A stretch of DNA of 64,000 nucleotides from positions 1,745,778-1,809,777 of the forward strand of contig RQTK01000003.1 of NCBI GenBank assembly GCA_003991915.1, read 5' to 3'. The notes below the pieces were generated by a model. It ran no database searches. It saw only the letters and a program-made list of their open reading frames with translations, and was not told the DNA's origin. Shown piece after piece: positions 1 through 12,572 of the stretch. Source of the DNA: Elysia chlorotica. Its lineage: Eukaryota; Mollusca; Gastropoda; Plakobranchidae. The translations under genes and the position numbers were made by a program. How positions within the stretch are numbered: the first letter of the stretch is position 1; each line of letters starts with the position of its first letter.

Positions 1-1
1 T

Positions 2-3000
2 GAAGAGATGATGAGAGATGATGATGATGATGACGATGTAGATGAGGAAGATGAAGAGGAGGAGGAAGAGTATGGCGGAACCTATGGCCGCCATCAAGCA
101 CAGCTGAGAAGACACCCTCACTCACAGCACACAGACCAGCGTCCAGCCAAGAGACATGGGAACCAGGCGCCTTCTGGTCCCCGCGACTCCAACTCAGGAA
201 CAGACTCTGACAGCATGCATAGTGTGCTCAGTATGCCCGACACTGGCAGTGGAAGTAAGGACACCTTTGCTATGTCTGGTTAAATTGGCATCGTAACTTA
301 TTGGCTATACTTCTTAATTTTATAGATGCATTAAATATAAAAGAAAAGGAAAAAGAGCTGCTTGATGCAGAAAAATAGGTATACAATTTTTTTTATATCA
401 ATTTTTTTAAATGCAATTTAACCAACACCTAAGTTCTGTAGATATTATACCCTTTTTGTAAATCGTAATGAACATTAAAGTTTTCCATCATTACAATGAA
501 CATCATTGTCACCATAAATTCCACCACATTCATCATCATCATCATTATCATTATTATCACCATCATCAGATTGCCTTATTTTACTGTCTGATTTTCAAGA
601 ATTTTTAAAATATAGCAACCTCATGCATGTGCTTTTTAGTTACTTTTATTTAATGATTCTTTTCCTACAGAGTCTGCTAAAGGTTTTGTACAGAATATAC
701 ATACTTTGGAAGAAAAATTACACATCTTTATCATTAAAGAATTTGATTCATGGTAACATGCATTTATATTTCTATTTTAATTCCTTTCTCAGTGGGCTAC
801 CGACGGGATGATTCATCCCTAGACAGTCTGGTGGAGCGAGAGTACTTCCAACACGAGGAGGCAGGATCAGGATCACCGCAGGCACACAAATCACATCTGT
901 CACCATCCAATCTGAGCCGCGACTCAGGCCTCACTCTGTCAGACACTCAGCTTTATGAAGAGGACGGAGGCTTGGGGGCTGGTGGCTTGCCATACCCGGG
1001 CGAGACAATGGCTGGGAGGGTCTACCAACGTTCGACTTCGTCAAACTTCGAGCTGGACCATCATCAACACCCAGAGGGCGACGACTGGCTCGCCCGAAGT
1101 ATGGTGGAACCAAGAGCACTGGACACCAGACGCGGTGATCGACTAGGTCGTGAGAGCAAGAAAAAGTCTCGGGACTCAAGTGAAGGCAGCGATGGGGAAT
1201 CTGGGCATGGCCCTGCAACATTTAGAACCCGTCCTCCTTTCAAACACAGCTCATCCTCACCTCTGCTTGACATCCAACCCAAGGGTGGTGGCAAAGCAGG
1301 TGGTGCTGAATTGAAGCCATGTCTTACGCATCCACCTGTTGGAAAACGCGTTTCCTCGGACTCCATAGGGGAAGAAGATGAAGGTCAGTATGACCATGAA
1401 GCTTATGTGCCCCGCCACCTCCAACACCAGCACCAGGTTGGTCAGCCTGGGAGTGCAATAGATTTTAGGAGACTTCGTTTAACTAAGGACATGGGTACTA
1501 TCGTTAAGTCTAATAGTGGAACCCATTTGTTTCTCAGTGACGACACTCTCCCAACTCGATACAATCTGACTAAAGGTCAAGGGAAAGTGTCTTTAAGCGT
1601 CCAAACTCCTCAGCAGCCAGGAAGGATTTTACTTCGTCAGGGATCTGTGACAGACAGCCTTGGCACTCCCACTCCACCAACTTCGCCAGATGTCAAAGCT
1701 TCTGATTCTTATGAAGAACGAACCAAATCTCCCCTTGCCAAGAACAATGTTTTCACTCCTGACTCGGCAAATGGTCGTCGTCAAACAGAGCCTGCTCCAT
1801 GGGAACCTGAAATGAATTCAGCATATAGAGACTGGGATGGTCAGTTGGCTAATAAGTTCAGTCCAGGCTCTTTGAGTCTTGCATTTAGCAAATCAACTTC
1901 TGATCTTCGTGCTCAAGATTACGCTGATGACGAAGTAGATGATGCTGAGGAGCAGGACAAAACCATTACTGCAGACAACGTGAGCAAAATTTCTAGCCGA
2001 CCTGAATCCCCTGTACAACCACCATCTCCAAAGTTGCCACCACCTTCACCAAAGTTATGGGGTGGCAGAAAATCCCATGAAGCAGAGGAGGTGGTTGACA
2101 TGCGCAAGCGTCCACACTTCAGCCTGATGCTCCGCCCTGAAGGTGATTACACTTCAAATTTGAGCCAGCCATATAGAAAACAGAGTCTCGGGCTTCCCCC
2201 ACAGCATTTGATCAAAGGATCCCCACCTCCTAACGTGATTCTGCAGAGCTTGTCAGGGTCTCGGAAAGAGGTTTCTCAAACTTCTGTCCCTCTTCGAGCT
2301 TCTTATGACAGTGCCATCTTATCTCAAGTGCGACGTTCCAGTGCTGCAGATTTGTCTACTCATGGTGGCCATGATATTATGAAAAGTATTAATTCAATAA
2401 GGCCTGAGGAGTATGTGTCTGTCACGTCAAAACCTATAATGATAACTTCCACTTCTGGTTGTGTTAGCAGTGAGGACAGTGGTTCTAATTCTACCCTTCA
2501 CCCATCATCTTTGTCTTCATCCTCATCATCATCTTCGTCGTCAGCAGCATCCTCTATGACATCACCAAGGCCATCCTTATCTCCTCTTTCATCGACTAAT
2601 GCTCGTCGGGCAAAACTTGCCAAATACATGGGAACTCTATCAGGCAGTAGCTTGTCTTCAAAGGATCATGGAGCAGAAAGCACTCAGCAAAGGCCAGACA
2701 AGCCACCCAACTATCATCAGGCATTGCAACGCAACTTCATGATTAAGCACAGTGTACCCATTGGCATCACTGATGATGATACTGGAAAGCAGCGAGAACT
2801 TAATGCCAAAGCTAAAGCCTTGTATGAACAATCATTGCAGCTTTACAATGAGCAACGGGTGAATCGGACTAAAGAGGAAGACTCACCTCGATCTCCTCTC
2901 AAAACTAATAAATTAACATCAAATTCACTCAAAGACAACTGTGTGATAGACCAAAGCAATGTTAATAATAGTTCCGTTTATTCGAGCAGAACACTGAAAG

Positions 3001-4799
3001 GGGCAGTGCCACAAAGTACCAAGAAATCAGCCAATCAGCTCTTCGATTCCCCACCCAGTCCCAGTGAGTCTGGATTCCTGGACCTTGGGAGCATCTCCCA
3101 TAGTTTGCAAACAGACGTGCTTTCTCTGCGTGACAAACATCAGGCTAGAGCTGCCACTACAGCTTCTAGTTTATCAACACTACCAGCGCCATTGGAAGAA
3201 ACCAACTTGTCTGCTTCTTTATCTCGTCATGATAGCCGCCTCTCTGACGTCTCTGGTTCGTCTAGTGGGGAAAGCACCATCACCATCTCTACTTTGGGTC
3301 GCCCTTCGGACACAAGCAGTAGCAGCAGAGCTAGCATGGCTTCATCAGTGACTAGCAGCCTTGGAGGGGACAACTCCACTGAGTCCTCTTTGAAGCAGCA
3401 TTCTACAAGGATGAGCTACAGCCGACACTTTCGACCCCAGGATGGAGATGAAGAGGATGTCAATGCAAAGTTCAAGGGAGAGGATAAAGACGGAGGTCGG
3501 AAAGAACTGGAGTGGATCTCTGAGGGTGAAGGTGTTTATGTGACTCTTAAGAAAAACCCTCAACAGTTATACTTGGAATCCAAGAAAATGTATGAACAGA
3601 AACAAACTCCTCCTTTGTCTTCCTCTTCCCAACCTCAACAATTATCTTCATCCCAATCATCAACAGATTCAAAGACTGTTCAATCTCAAATTGCTCATTT
3701 TCACTCTCAGCTCCCACAATCATTCTCAAACTCAGGTGCCACCTCGAACCTTAGCATAGCCCGTAAGAACGCTAGAGACTATCCTCGTCCAAAGTCCATC
3801 CATGACGTCTACAGTTTGCAGCGCAGTCAGAGTGATGCCTCAGAGAGTTCTGCCCGGCCTCTGCGGCATAGCCCACGAACAAAAAGTACTGCTGTCCCGC
3901 AGGCTTCCCCAGCAAAAACTGCAGAGCCTGAGTGTGTCAGAACTCAAGCCTCCTCAATGTCGCTTCAAGGTGAAAAATGTGAAGAAGAATCAACAGCATC
4001 GATTCCCACTCACAGTGGCCTTTCGGACATGCCATCTGAGCATCATGAGAACTTCCTCAAAGCTCGCTCATTGTTTTTTGATCCAGAATTAAAGAATAGT
4101 GGTCATGCTAGCAAACCATCGTTTAAGGTCATTGGAGGATCACGAAAATCTTTACCTTCTTCTACTTATATGTTATCATCATCAGTATCCACCTCAAATT
4201 TATCAAATGTAAAATATGAAAACAGACTCGCCCCCTTTCAGTACGCTGAAGATATGACAGTGGAATCGGGTCATTCGCCAAGATCAAAATCCAATGTGCC
4301 TATAAAATCAAAATTATCCAACATTTCTGCATCTACATTATCATTAGCCACCCCGCAATCATCTTCTTCCTCCTCCACAGTCCCTTCCTTATCTTCATCA
4401 AAAAATAACAATCAGGCTAAACGTGAACTTCCGTGGAGTGTTAAGACGCTTAAATCTTTGTACGACACAAAAGACAATGATAAAGGTGGTTCTAGGAGCC
4501 AGCCTCCACCATATCAAGACCCTCCACCCTTTCGACGCTTGCAAGAACATTCCCGGATTAGTACATCCAGCAGCAGCAGTGCAGGGAGTGAGATCAGTTC
4601 GGAGTTGGGATTTAGGAAACCTTCCTTGCCCCAAGGATCGTTACACAGGTTTGGAGGCCCTCAGGCGTTTGCAGAAGGTTTTGGTTCCTACAGTTCTTCT
4701 GAGGATGGGTACAGCTCCTCCCTCGATCGCAAGTCAAGGAGATCTCTAGACTCTAGCGAGGAAGCGCTTTCAGATCACACAAATATCACTTATGTATGA
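2..4799 (+). CDS. Large serine-rich intracellular protein with C-terminal PDZ ligand (3' part of gene, two exons)
   Basis: Two exons join in phase: 2-254 (open to the left edge, donor GTAAGG at 255) and 793-4799 (acceptor TTTCTCAG; stop TGA 4797-4799), giving 1419 residues with no internal stop. The first exon encodes an acidic run of Asp and Glu, then a His/Arg-rich stretch. The second is a 4-kb exon of low-complexity, mostly disordered sequence rich in Ser, Pro, Gln and Lys, with SSS runs near 2515-2560 and 4360-4400. Three short related segments carry a Lys-x-Leu/Met-Tyr or Lys-Ala-Arg-Ser core (ALYEQSLQLYNEQ, ESKKMYEQKQ, KARSLFFDPEL) and may be short linear repeats. The C-terminus TNITYV fits a class I PDZ-binding motif (T at -2, V at 0). 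No folded domain, signal peptide or membrane segment is visible in this part. A cortical or junctional scaffold or a GTPase regulator is possible, but I do not recognise the family. The coding call is firm; the function is open. Confidence 0.85.
255..792 (+). other. Intron of the serine-rich gene
   Basis: AT-rich intron between the two visible exons, phase 1 (split codon A|TG). It holds a run of CAT/TCAT trinucleotide repeats at about 520-570 and no coding signal. Confidence 0.85.
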
Positions 4800-7120
4800 T
4801 ACTGTCATTGTGCTTGAAGTACAACATCATTATTATCATGTACAAATCAAAAAGGAATACTGGATTAACTTGACAGTGTAACTTATTTGTATTTAAAAAT
4901 GTACACAACATATGCCTTAACTTGTTGCTAATAAAACCTGTGTTGGATTTCTCTCGAGAACCCCCGATAAATCTTCATCAAAATAGCAAAAACATGAGAT
5001 AAAAATCAGCCGTTGACGGTTTATGTCTGAAGCTTTATTTTAAATTTTGCCTACAGAGAATGTGCCTTATAATAATTATTTAGAAATAAGTACTGAGCAA
5101 TACTCTAAACATTTTGTCCCGTTATTTGTTATTGTTCCAGCATCTTTAGATTGTAATGTAATGCATTGTAATTCCTGGGGTCATTTAGTTTTATTCTTTT
5201 AAAAAGCAAAGCAATATGAGTATGACACTTTCATTTGTTTGTTGTTGTTTTTTTTAGTTCATTATCCATCTTTGTTGCTACCCTCCATTTGTGTTTTCTC
5301 TCACAATATGTAATTTTCCCCTGTAGTACTTTGTAAAATATAAAATTAATATACTTAATCTTTTGCTATAATTATTTTTAATATAAATTCTTAGGGCCAG
5401 GAATACTTAAAAACTTAAAGCCTTTTAATATTACTGTAAGTCAGCAATGTGAAAAAATTTAAAAGTGAGAAAAGAAAACCAAAAATATTTTGAAGGCAAA
5501 CTTTTTCAGTTGTAATTTGTCAGCTTAGACTTATCTTTAGTAAAATTCTCCAATTGTACATGTTCTAGATATTCACAATATCTCTTTGCTAATACACATC
5601 CCTAATTGTACCGGTGTTGAATAAATTTTGTATATGAAGTCATATTAACAAAGGAAGATTTTTCATACATTATAGTTCTATATAAAATCAGATTGTATCA
5701 TTGTTAAAGAATATTAGTAACATAATTTTTTTTTCTTTTACAGTTGAAAATCTTAAAATCTTTTTGTTTAGAAAAACATTTGACCATTGTAAGAATTTTT
5801 GCCTAAGTCTACTTAAAATATCTCTGAACAGGTCTGTGTATTTCTGCCTCTTTTAAATTTTACATTATCATGATAAGTTATTCATGTGAAGCTATGTGTT
5901 ACATTTTGTGCCACTAAGCATGTATTAATTTAAGCCACTGTTTATTACAGGAAAGAGGGTTTAAAGTTTAGTTTTTCCTGATATATTTTAATTGGGTCTT
6001 ACTTCAAATCTGAGTACCTTGTGTACTGGATTCCTTCGATTTTTTGTATAAAAAAAAAAAAGCCTGACACAATTGCTTAAGTTCCATTTTTAAATCATTT
6101 TTTGGCTATATAATTGTGTGGCTTAGACTAGTACATATTTGGAGGAACGATTTATTTGAGCATTTATTACTGAAGTTTGTATAAAGATATTATCTTTTAT
6201 AACAGTGAGTTGATATGAACAGGAAAATAGGAGAGAAAATCACTTTCACTTATTGTTCAAATGCCATTTTATTTTGATTTGTTTGTTTGTTTAACTTTTT
6301 TACATGTACTTTAAGATAATAACTTAAACCAATAATTTTGTGAAGGCTTTTTGTAGATGGAAAATTTTACTGAAAGTTCCCTACATGTATTTTTTTTATA
6401 TTTTACTATCAAAATTGTTTCTATGAATGGTTTTAATAAGTTTATGTTGGGCTTTTGCACTCGATAGATAAGATTTTCCTGACAAAATAACTTCTATTAC
6501 CATAAATTTTTGTTACTGTGGATAATTTTGGTTCAGTTTGTTTATTTAAGAATGTCAATAAAATAACTATTGTACCTATTCTTTCTCAGGAACTTAAAAA
6601 AACCTTTACTTGTGATAAAGCAATGCACTTTTTAGACCTAGAGTAGATTAGTTCTTATACATGGAATATTGAAAATTCTCTCCAGTATTACAATTTTTCT
6701 TGGTGATTTTTATAACATGTATTCCGTATGGTTTCAAGTTACATCAAGAAACAATTTTCAATACCTATGCAGCAAAAAAAAAAAATGTTGTCTTGTCTAG
6801 TTTGTTATGAATGAGTGATGGGAAATCAAGTGACTGTGACTGTGAAGCAATATGCAATGAAAAAATGGGCATATTCTTCATCATATCAATAAGGCAAATA
6901 TTGTTTCATAAATATTACCATGTATAATCATGTTTTAAACTGTTCTAGCCTTCCTGGCTAGAGCTGTGTTCCTATTCAAATTATTGTAAACTCTGTTACT
7001 GAAATATAATTATACATTTATATTAAAAATGAATGATTATAAATAACCCAACCCATACCTTGTTATACATTGTTTGAGCTACAATATTTTTAATACAATA
7101 AAATGACTTAAATAATGACA
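4800..7120 (+). other. 3' UTR and downstream AT-rich DNA of the serine-rich gene
   Basis: AT-rich non-coding stretch following the stop. AATAAA signals occur at 4930-4935, near 6557 and near 7099, so the transcript could end about 150 bases after the stop or have a long 3' UTR of up to 2.3 kb. No ORF or repeat is recognised here. Which signal is used cannot be read from the sequence. Confidence 0.5.
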
Positions 7121-7867
7121 AAAATAAGTTTTTGTTCTTATTCATCATGTTCATGTGTTGTTGTTTTGTTTAATTTGTTTTTAGGGGGAGGGGGGGTTGG
7201 TTTGATTATAATGCATGGCAACGATCAAACGATCATTTTTTAACCAATCTGAATAGATGTTGCAGGATAGACAAAAAGACTGCAATTATAATTATTATGT
7301 AAAGTTGAAAGAAGAAAAGTTTTTAACGAAATATTTCAAAATACAATGTATTTTCCTGATAGGCAATTTCATACTGTTCAACTAAATGCTATGCCCTAGA
7401 GCATTTTAGGGGAGATGTAGTTGAAAACAATATATACATGTAGATCGCTTACAGGCTTTGTAGCAAGTTCTTTTATCTGTACTTATTGCTTAACTTCAAA
7501 TAGGCCTATGGTGCTTACTTAGTATGTCTTTGGGAATAACTAATAGTAATACTCATGTATTACGATGGGACATAATTTATCTCTCTCACTTGTATTATAA
7601 TATCTTGAGACATGAGTATTGAATAGGTTATTTCATAATGCTTGACAAAATGAGGCATCTTTCAATTAATCATCATCAGGATGATAAATCGTCATAAAAA
7701 CAATTATAAATTTTCAAACTGGCTATGTTTCACTTGAGTTTGTGCTTAATCTTTATTTTTAGTACTGCTAGCGTCATTGAACATTTTAATATTAGATTGA
7801 TAGCAGAGTTAACATAACATGCACAAGACTACCAATAGCACATATACCAAACAGTTCTGTTGAAGTG
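7121..7867. other. Intergenic, AT-rich
   Basis: No gene-like signal. A G-run (GGGGGAGGGGGGG) lies at about 7183-7196; the rest is ordinary AT-rich sequence. Confidence 0.5.
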
Positions 7868-8095
7868 TTGAAGAGTGGACGTGGGAGGGGGGAGGGGGTA
7901 GCCCCTGGGTAGAACATCGGCTTCAGACTCAGAAGGTCTGAGTCCCCCCTAGTCAGTGTAATGTGATTGGCTGAGATAGTATTGTGTGTGGCAGAACATA
8001 AAATAGTCAGACGTCAGTCTTTGAGCCCGTCCACAATATAGTCTGTATAGTGCTGACGTTGGACATAAAACCAACTCAACTACAACTTCAACCTT
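7868..8095 (+). repeat. tRNA-derived SINE, copy 1
   Basis: It shares with the other copies the tRNA-like head (TAGAACATCGGCTTC), the body (GTGTAATGTGATTGGCTGAG, GTGTGTGGCAG, CAGACGTCAGTCTT, CCACAATATAGTCTGTATAG) and the end GTGCTGACGTTGGACATAAA followed by a CCAACTCAACT tail. It is diverged from the copies at 18.2 and 28.4 kb, so it is an older insertion. Confidence 0.75.
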
Positions 8096-9835
8096 AAGGA
8101 CATCTGCTCCTAAAAGCAGACTTTTTTTTTCATAAAAAATAAAATCTTAGTCTCACCCCTAAGACATATGTGTAGAGGCACAATCTATTAGATGAAAACA
8201 AATTTTAAAAAAGAAAAAAATTTGGAAAAAATAATTAAACAATCTGGCGACCATCCTGGATTTTTTAATATTTATTTTTTTCCCTAAGGTTTTTTATTTT
8301 CTCATTCAAGAACCAAACTACATGAAACTTGGTTTACATAAATTTTATATAATTATACTAATTTGTATAGGATTAGTAATAGTACGTTGATCAAATATAG
8401 CAGATTTTGTGCTGTAGTATACATGAAAAAAAAGTGATTGTAGCTGTAGAAATATTTGAAAAAATGGCAAAATGATCCCTCTATATCTGACACACACACA
8501 CACACAAACTTAGAGAAATATCCTACTACACAAAGTTTTCTGCAACTCGAATTTGATCTGTATCTGATGAAAAAAAAAAAATAAGTTATAGGCATGGATA
8601 ACAAAGATTTAAAAAGTTTAAATCATGGAGAAAAAAATAATTTATGGTAGTGAACAAGGAATTTTATTCACTTTCATATGAGGGGTTCTGATATGGGCCA
8701 TTACAATGATGTATATAGCTCGTAATAGTGGTCAAATCAAATGTCTAACATGAAATGTACAAATTTTGGGGTGGCGAGTCTTGTACAAAAATATGAAAAA
8801 AGATAATTTTATAGCTGTTGTAAAGCTGTTCAGATTATGTTTCTATATTCTTGAATAACTAGATAGGGTAATGAGACCATTAAATTTTCTGTGAGAGGTG
8901 AAACTTATCAATATTTGCCCTCAAATGCCCTTGAGGTATGCCAATGTTGGCTTGTGTAATCATATTTTCCTGAGCATGTTTCATGAATATTTGCTGTCTT
9001 ACATGTCATGGTTCAGATTAGCATCAAGTATGAGCTACATGTTTTTTAGTTTTTTTTATAAAATTAAAGGCTCTTGCCATTGTCCCCTTTTCAAAAATTT
9101 CTCTGGTTGTGCAATTTATTTTAAATGTATTGCATTTATTGTAGGTAAACCAACTTTTATGACTATGTCAAAACATTTTAAAAAGAACAGAATTTTATTT
9201 TAAAATACCGGGTACTTATTCCAAATTTTAACTAAGAAGTATTTCTTGACTATCAGACAAGTAATCTTGTGGTGCCTAAACTTCTGTCCGCTTCTCGTTA
9301 TGAACTTAAAAGAGCCTTAATTGCTTTCTCACCGATTAATAAATGCAGTTTTAATATAGAGGCCTATAAATTTTCAGGTTAAAAAAGAGAACCTTTTGAT
9401 TTGTTTTCATTCAGAATATTTTAACTAAGCATACAAGGATTGTATATCATTAAAAAGGAAATGACAACAATAAAGTAGATAAAAGGACTTGGGTAAAAAA
9501 GAAAAGAAAACAAAATGGATTACATATTTGTATCTAAATATTTATTTTAAAAAAAGAATTAATCAATGAGAGGAAAAAATACTTTTATGTTAACAGCATA
9601 TTGAAAAAACATGGTGTATTGCAAATAAATTGCTCACAAAATTGCATGTAGTTAAGAATAAAATGAATCTAAGACCAAAAGTAATAAAAAAAAAAATTAA
9701 ACATATTTTTATGTATAGTTTTAAAATGAAGCGAAGATAAAAAGTCATTAAACATCAAAATTGTCTTCTTTCTTTTTTTAAATACATCAACAATGTCTTC
9801 ATAAAAATAAAATAAATTGCTCACAAAATTACATG
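8096..9835. other. Intergenic, very AT-rich
   Basis: No coding exon or transposon recognised. It contains poly-T/poly-A runs and a short (CA)n at about 8489-8506. Confidence 0.5.
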
Positions 9836-11836
9836 TACAGTCAAACCTGCTCAAGCGACCACCTGTCTAAGACGACCACCTGGTCAAGCGACCAGCTATC
9901 CACCACCCCCTTGATTTTTTACTATATAAATACACCCCATAAAACGACCACCTCTCCAACGCGACCACGACCATCTATTTTCTCTACCAAAATGGCTTTT
10001 AACCTGTTAAAGCGACCACCCCATAACATCATTTACCAGTCTTGACCATGAAAGGTGCGGCAAACAAAAGATGACTTAACATTCGGTATGTTTGTTTGAC
10101 ATGCTTCACTGACCACCACGAGCCAGTGCGTCGATGTTAGGAAGATTGCGTGTCTAGACAGGTGTCAGACAAGAAGGCCTCGGTGAACGGCGGATTGTAA
10201 CTTCAAAAGACCATGAGTGGAGGTTCAATAAATGGTAGTTGCTTCCTTTTATAGTCATCAAACTTCCACTCAGTTTTACATAAAAATAGGATTATGAAAA
10301 ATTTATCTTCAAACTAATTTGATCCATAGTGACAGCAGTGCAGTTTAACCTCTGAATAAAAATGAAAACCAAGCAAAGCAAGAAGACGTAAAACATTAAA
10401 CAACACATTGAAGTTATCAAATTGGCAGAAAAGGGAACTTCCCAGCATCAGTTAGCAGAAAAATTTGGAGTTGGAAAAACTCAGATCCAGAAAACCTTGA
10501 AAAGAAAAGCAGACCACCTTGCAGATTTTGACAATGCAGCTCCTTTGTGTAAAAAAAGAAACCAAAGAGTGACAAGCAACGAGGAGATCAACGAACTTGT
10601 GTACAGGTGGTTTACCAATGCCACACAGCGCAAAATCAACGTCACTGGCCAGATGCTCAAGGAGAAGGCTTTGGAATTCGCATCCGACCTTCATGTTTCC
10701 AGTTTTTCGGCTTCCAATGGTTGGCTCGAATCATTCATCAAACGCAACAACATGAATTTCGGGAAGCTGTGCGGTGAATCTGGTGATGTGGATGGCAGTG
10801 TCGTCAAGACGTGGAAGGAGCGTCTCTCTACACTCCTTGAAGGCTACAGTGATAGAGACATCTTCAACATGGATGAGAGTGGTCCTTTTTCCAAGACATC
10901 TTCAGACAAGCCTTTTTATGTCAAAAGTGAAAAGTGTGGTGGCGGCAAGAGAGGCTAACAATTTCGCTTTGTGCCAACTTGTTGGGAGAAAAAGAACCTG
11001 TGGTAGTCATCGGCAAGTCAGCGAGACCCAGAGCATTTGGAAATCTGGATATCAAAAGCCTACCAGTGGACTAAAGACATTCAAGAAAGGCTTGGATGAA
11101 CATTGAACTCTCCAATAAATGGTTGTCAAGTTCCAACAACAAGATGAAAAACCAGAAACGATGAGTCCTCTTGTTCCTCGACAATACATAAGCTCACCCG
11201 ACTCAAGAACTCAGCAATGTCAAGCTCGTGTTTTTTCCACCGAATACAACGTCAGTTCTTCAGCCACTTGATCAGGGTGTAATCCAAGCATTGAAACTGA
11301 AGTACAGAAAGGCTCAGCTTCGCTACATGATGTCCAAAATGGAGGCAGACCTGACCAGCACATGTACAGAGATTATGAAGAAAGTCCATGTGCTGAATGC
11401 TATCTTTTGGATCGCTTCTGCTTGGCGTGAAGTGGAGCCATTGACGATCACCAAGTGCTTCCACAAGGCTGGTTTCAGACAGCAAGACAACACACCTTAC
11501 AACAGCCAGTTGGGTGAGATGGAACCATCCCCTGAATTGGATCGCCTCAATAATGATTTTGTTGGTATGCCATTTGCCCAGCTGATCGACATTGACGCTG
11601 ACCTAGCTGTTTGCGACACGTCCGAGATTGATTGGAGCCAGAATGCACACCAACTTCTCTCGACTATAAAAGATGATGTTAGTGATCCCGACAATGATAC
11701 AGAAGACGCCAAGGAAGAAGCTTTGGAAGATGTTCCTCTTCAAAAGGCACTTCAAAAGGCATTCTCTGCCATGAATATAATGAGGAGATACCTCCAACAT
11801 AGAGGCTTAACATCATGCCTATTTTTTTTTCCATAA
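9836..11836 (+). mobile_element. Tigger/pogo-type DNA transposon, decayed
   Basis: The left end begins TA|CAGTCAAACCTGCTCAAG at 9836-9855, the usual TA target and CAGT start of pogo/Tigger elements. It is followed to about 10020 by six or more degenerate copies of a GCGACCACC motif, which look like subterminal transposase-binding repeats. The transposase remnant lies at 10362-11836. I found no matching right terminal repeat, so the 3' end is lost, diverged, or displaced by the piggyBac debris that follows. Confidence 0.8.
10362..11836 (+). pseudogene. Tigger/pogo-like transposase, DDE superfamily, disrupted
   Basis: The natural start is probably ATG 10362 (MKTKQSKKT), but TAA follows at 10389-10391. 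After it comes a Psq-type helix-turn-helix (VIKLAEKGTSQHQLAEKFGV), a CENPB-type DNA-binding region (SASNGWLESFIKRNNMNFG) and the first catalytic Asp in FNMDESGPF (about 10865). A frameshift near 10945 breaks the frame. VVVIGKSARPRAF then appears in another frame at about 11000, and LLFLDNT (second Asp) near 11170 is followed by a stop. The last segment, 11228-11836, has VFFPPNTTSVLQPLDQGVI with the third Asp and the typical IFWIASAWREV region. All three catalytic acidic positions remain recognisable, but several stops and shifts make it non-functional. Confidence 0.88.
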
Positions 11837-12353
11837 ATTGTTTATTTTACCCCTCTGCGTGATGCGTACTGCAAGCAATGACAGTAATCTATCTTTTCAG
11901 ATGTTAAAGAATGTACCACCTCAGATTTTGTCTGAAATCAACACTCAGTCTACCTCAGAAGAAGACAGTGAACTTGCCTTAGAGGCAAAAGAGGCAGGAA
12001 TTTTTATAATTTTTTTTTTGGGGGGGGGGGAGATCCTTGATATTCTTTTTAATTGCTAATTCAAAGACATGTAAAGCTACCCATTGCTTTTTTAAATCAT
12101 GTAGTCAACTCTTAGTTTGGCTTCAATTTTTGTGACTCTGTAATTATGTTGGGAGTGGAAATCATTTTTCATCGCATATCCCAGGTTATAATTGACATAT
12201 CTTTTGATAACATGTATAAAATATATCTTCATTTTATTATATGTGTTTTCTAAAGCATTAAAACTTGTCAGAAAAAAATATAGCATGTGTGTATCTTATC
12301 TAAGCTTAACATGCATATTATTGGGTTTTTTTACATTCCCCAATCTTAATTCA

Positions 12354-12425
12354 GACGCAAGTGCAACCAGGTAGCTATGTGATTGTGACATTTCCGGGAA
12401 AAGCATGTCGAAAGTATCTTGGTAT
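12354..12425 (+). other. Isolated exon-like segment (24 codons) with good splice sites
   Basis: An acceptor (CCCAATCTTAATTCAG) and a donor (GTAAGT at 12426) bracket exactly 24 open codons in phase 0, including SYVIVTFPGKACRKYLGI. That pattern resembles short SH3-like strands found in some transposon-related proteins. An upstream candidate starts at about 11901 after ATCTATCTTTTCAG and encodes an acidic segment (STSEEDSELALEAKEAG), but its donor is weak. It may be one exon of a piggyBac-associated or domesticated gene whose other exons I cannot see, or chance. Confidence 0.35.
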
Positions 12426-12572
12426 TGTAAGTATTCCTACCACATTTATTTTTAATAATTTTTTTTAGTGTTTGTAATTTTTAATGGGCATGAAATTGAA
12501 ACCATGCCTCACTGGTTTGGTTCTGTTAAGTTTAAAACCATAAAAAAGCATAGTTGAAAAAAATTTTAGAAC

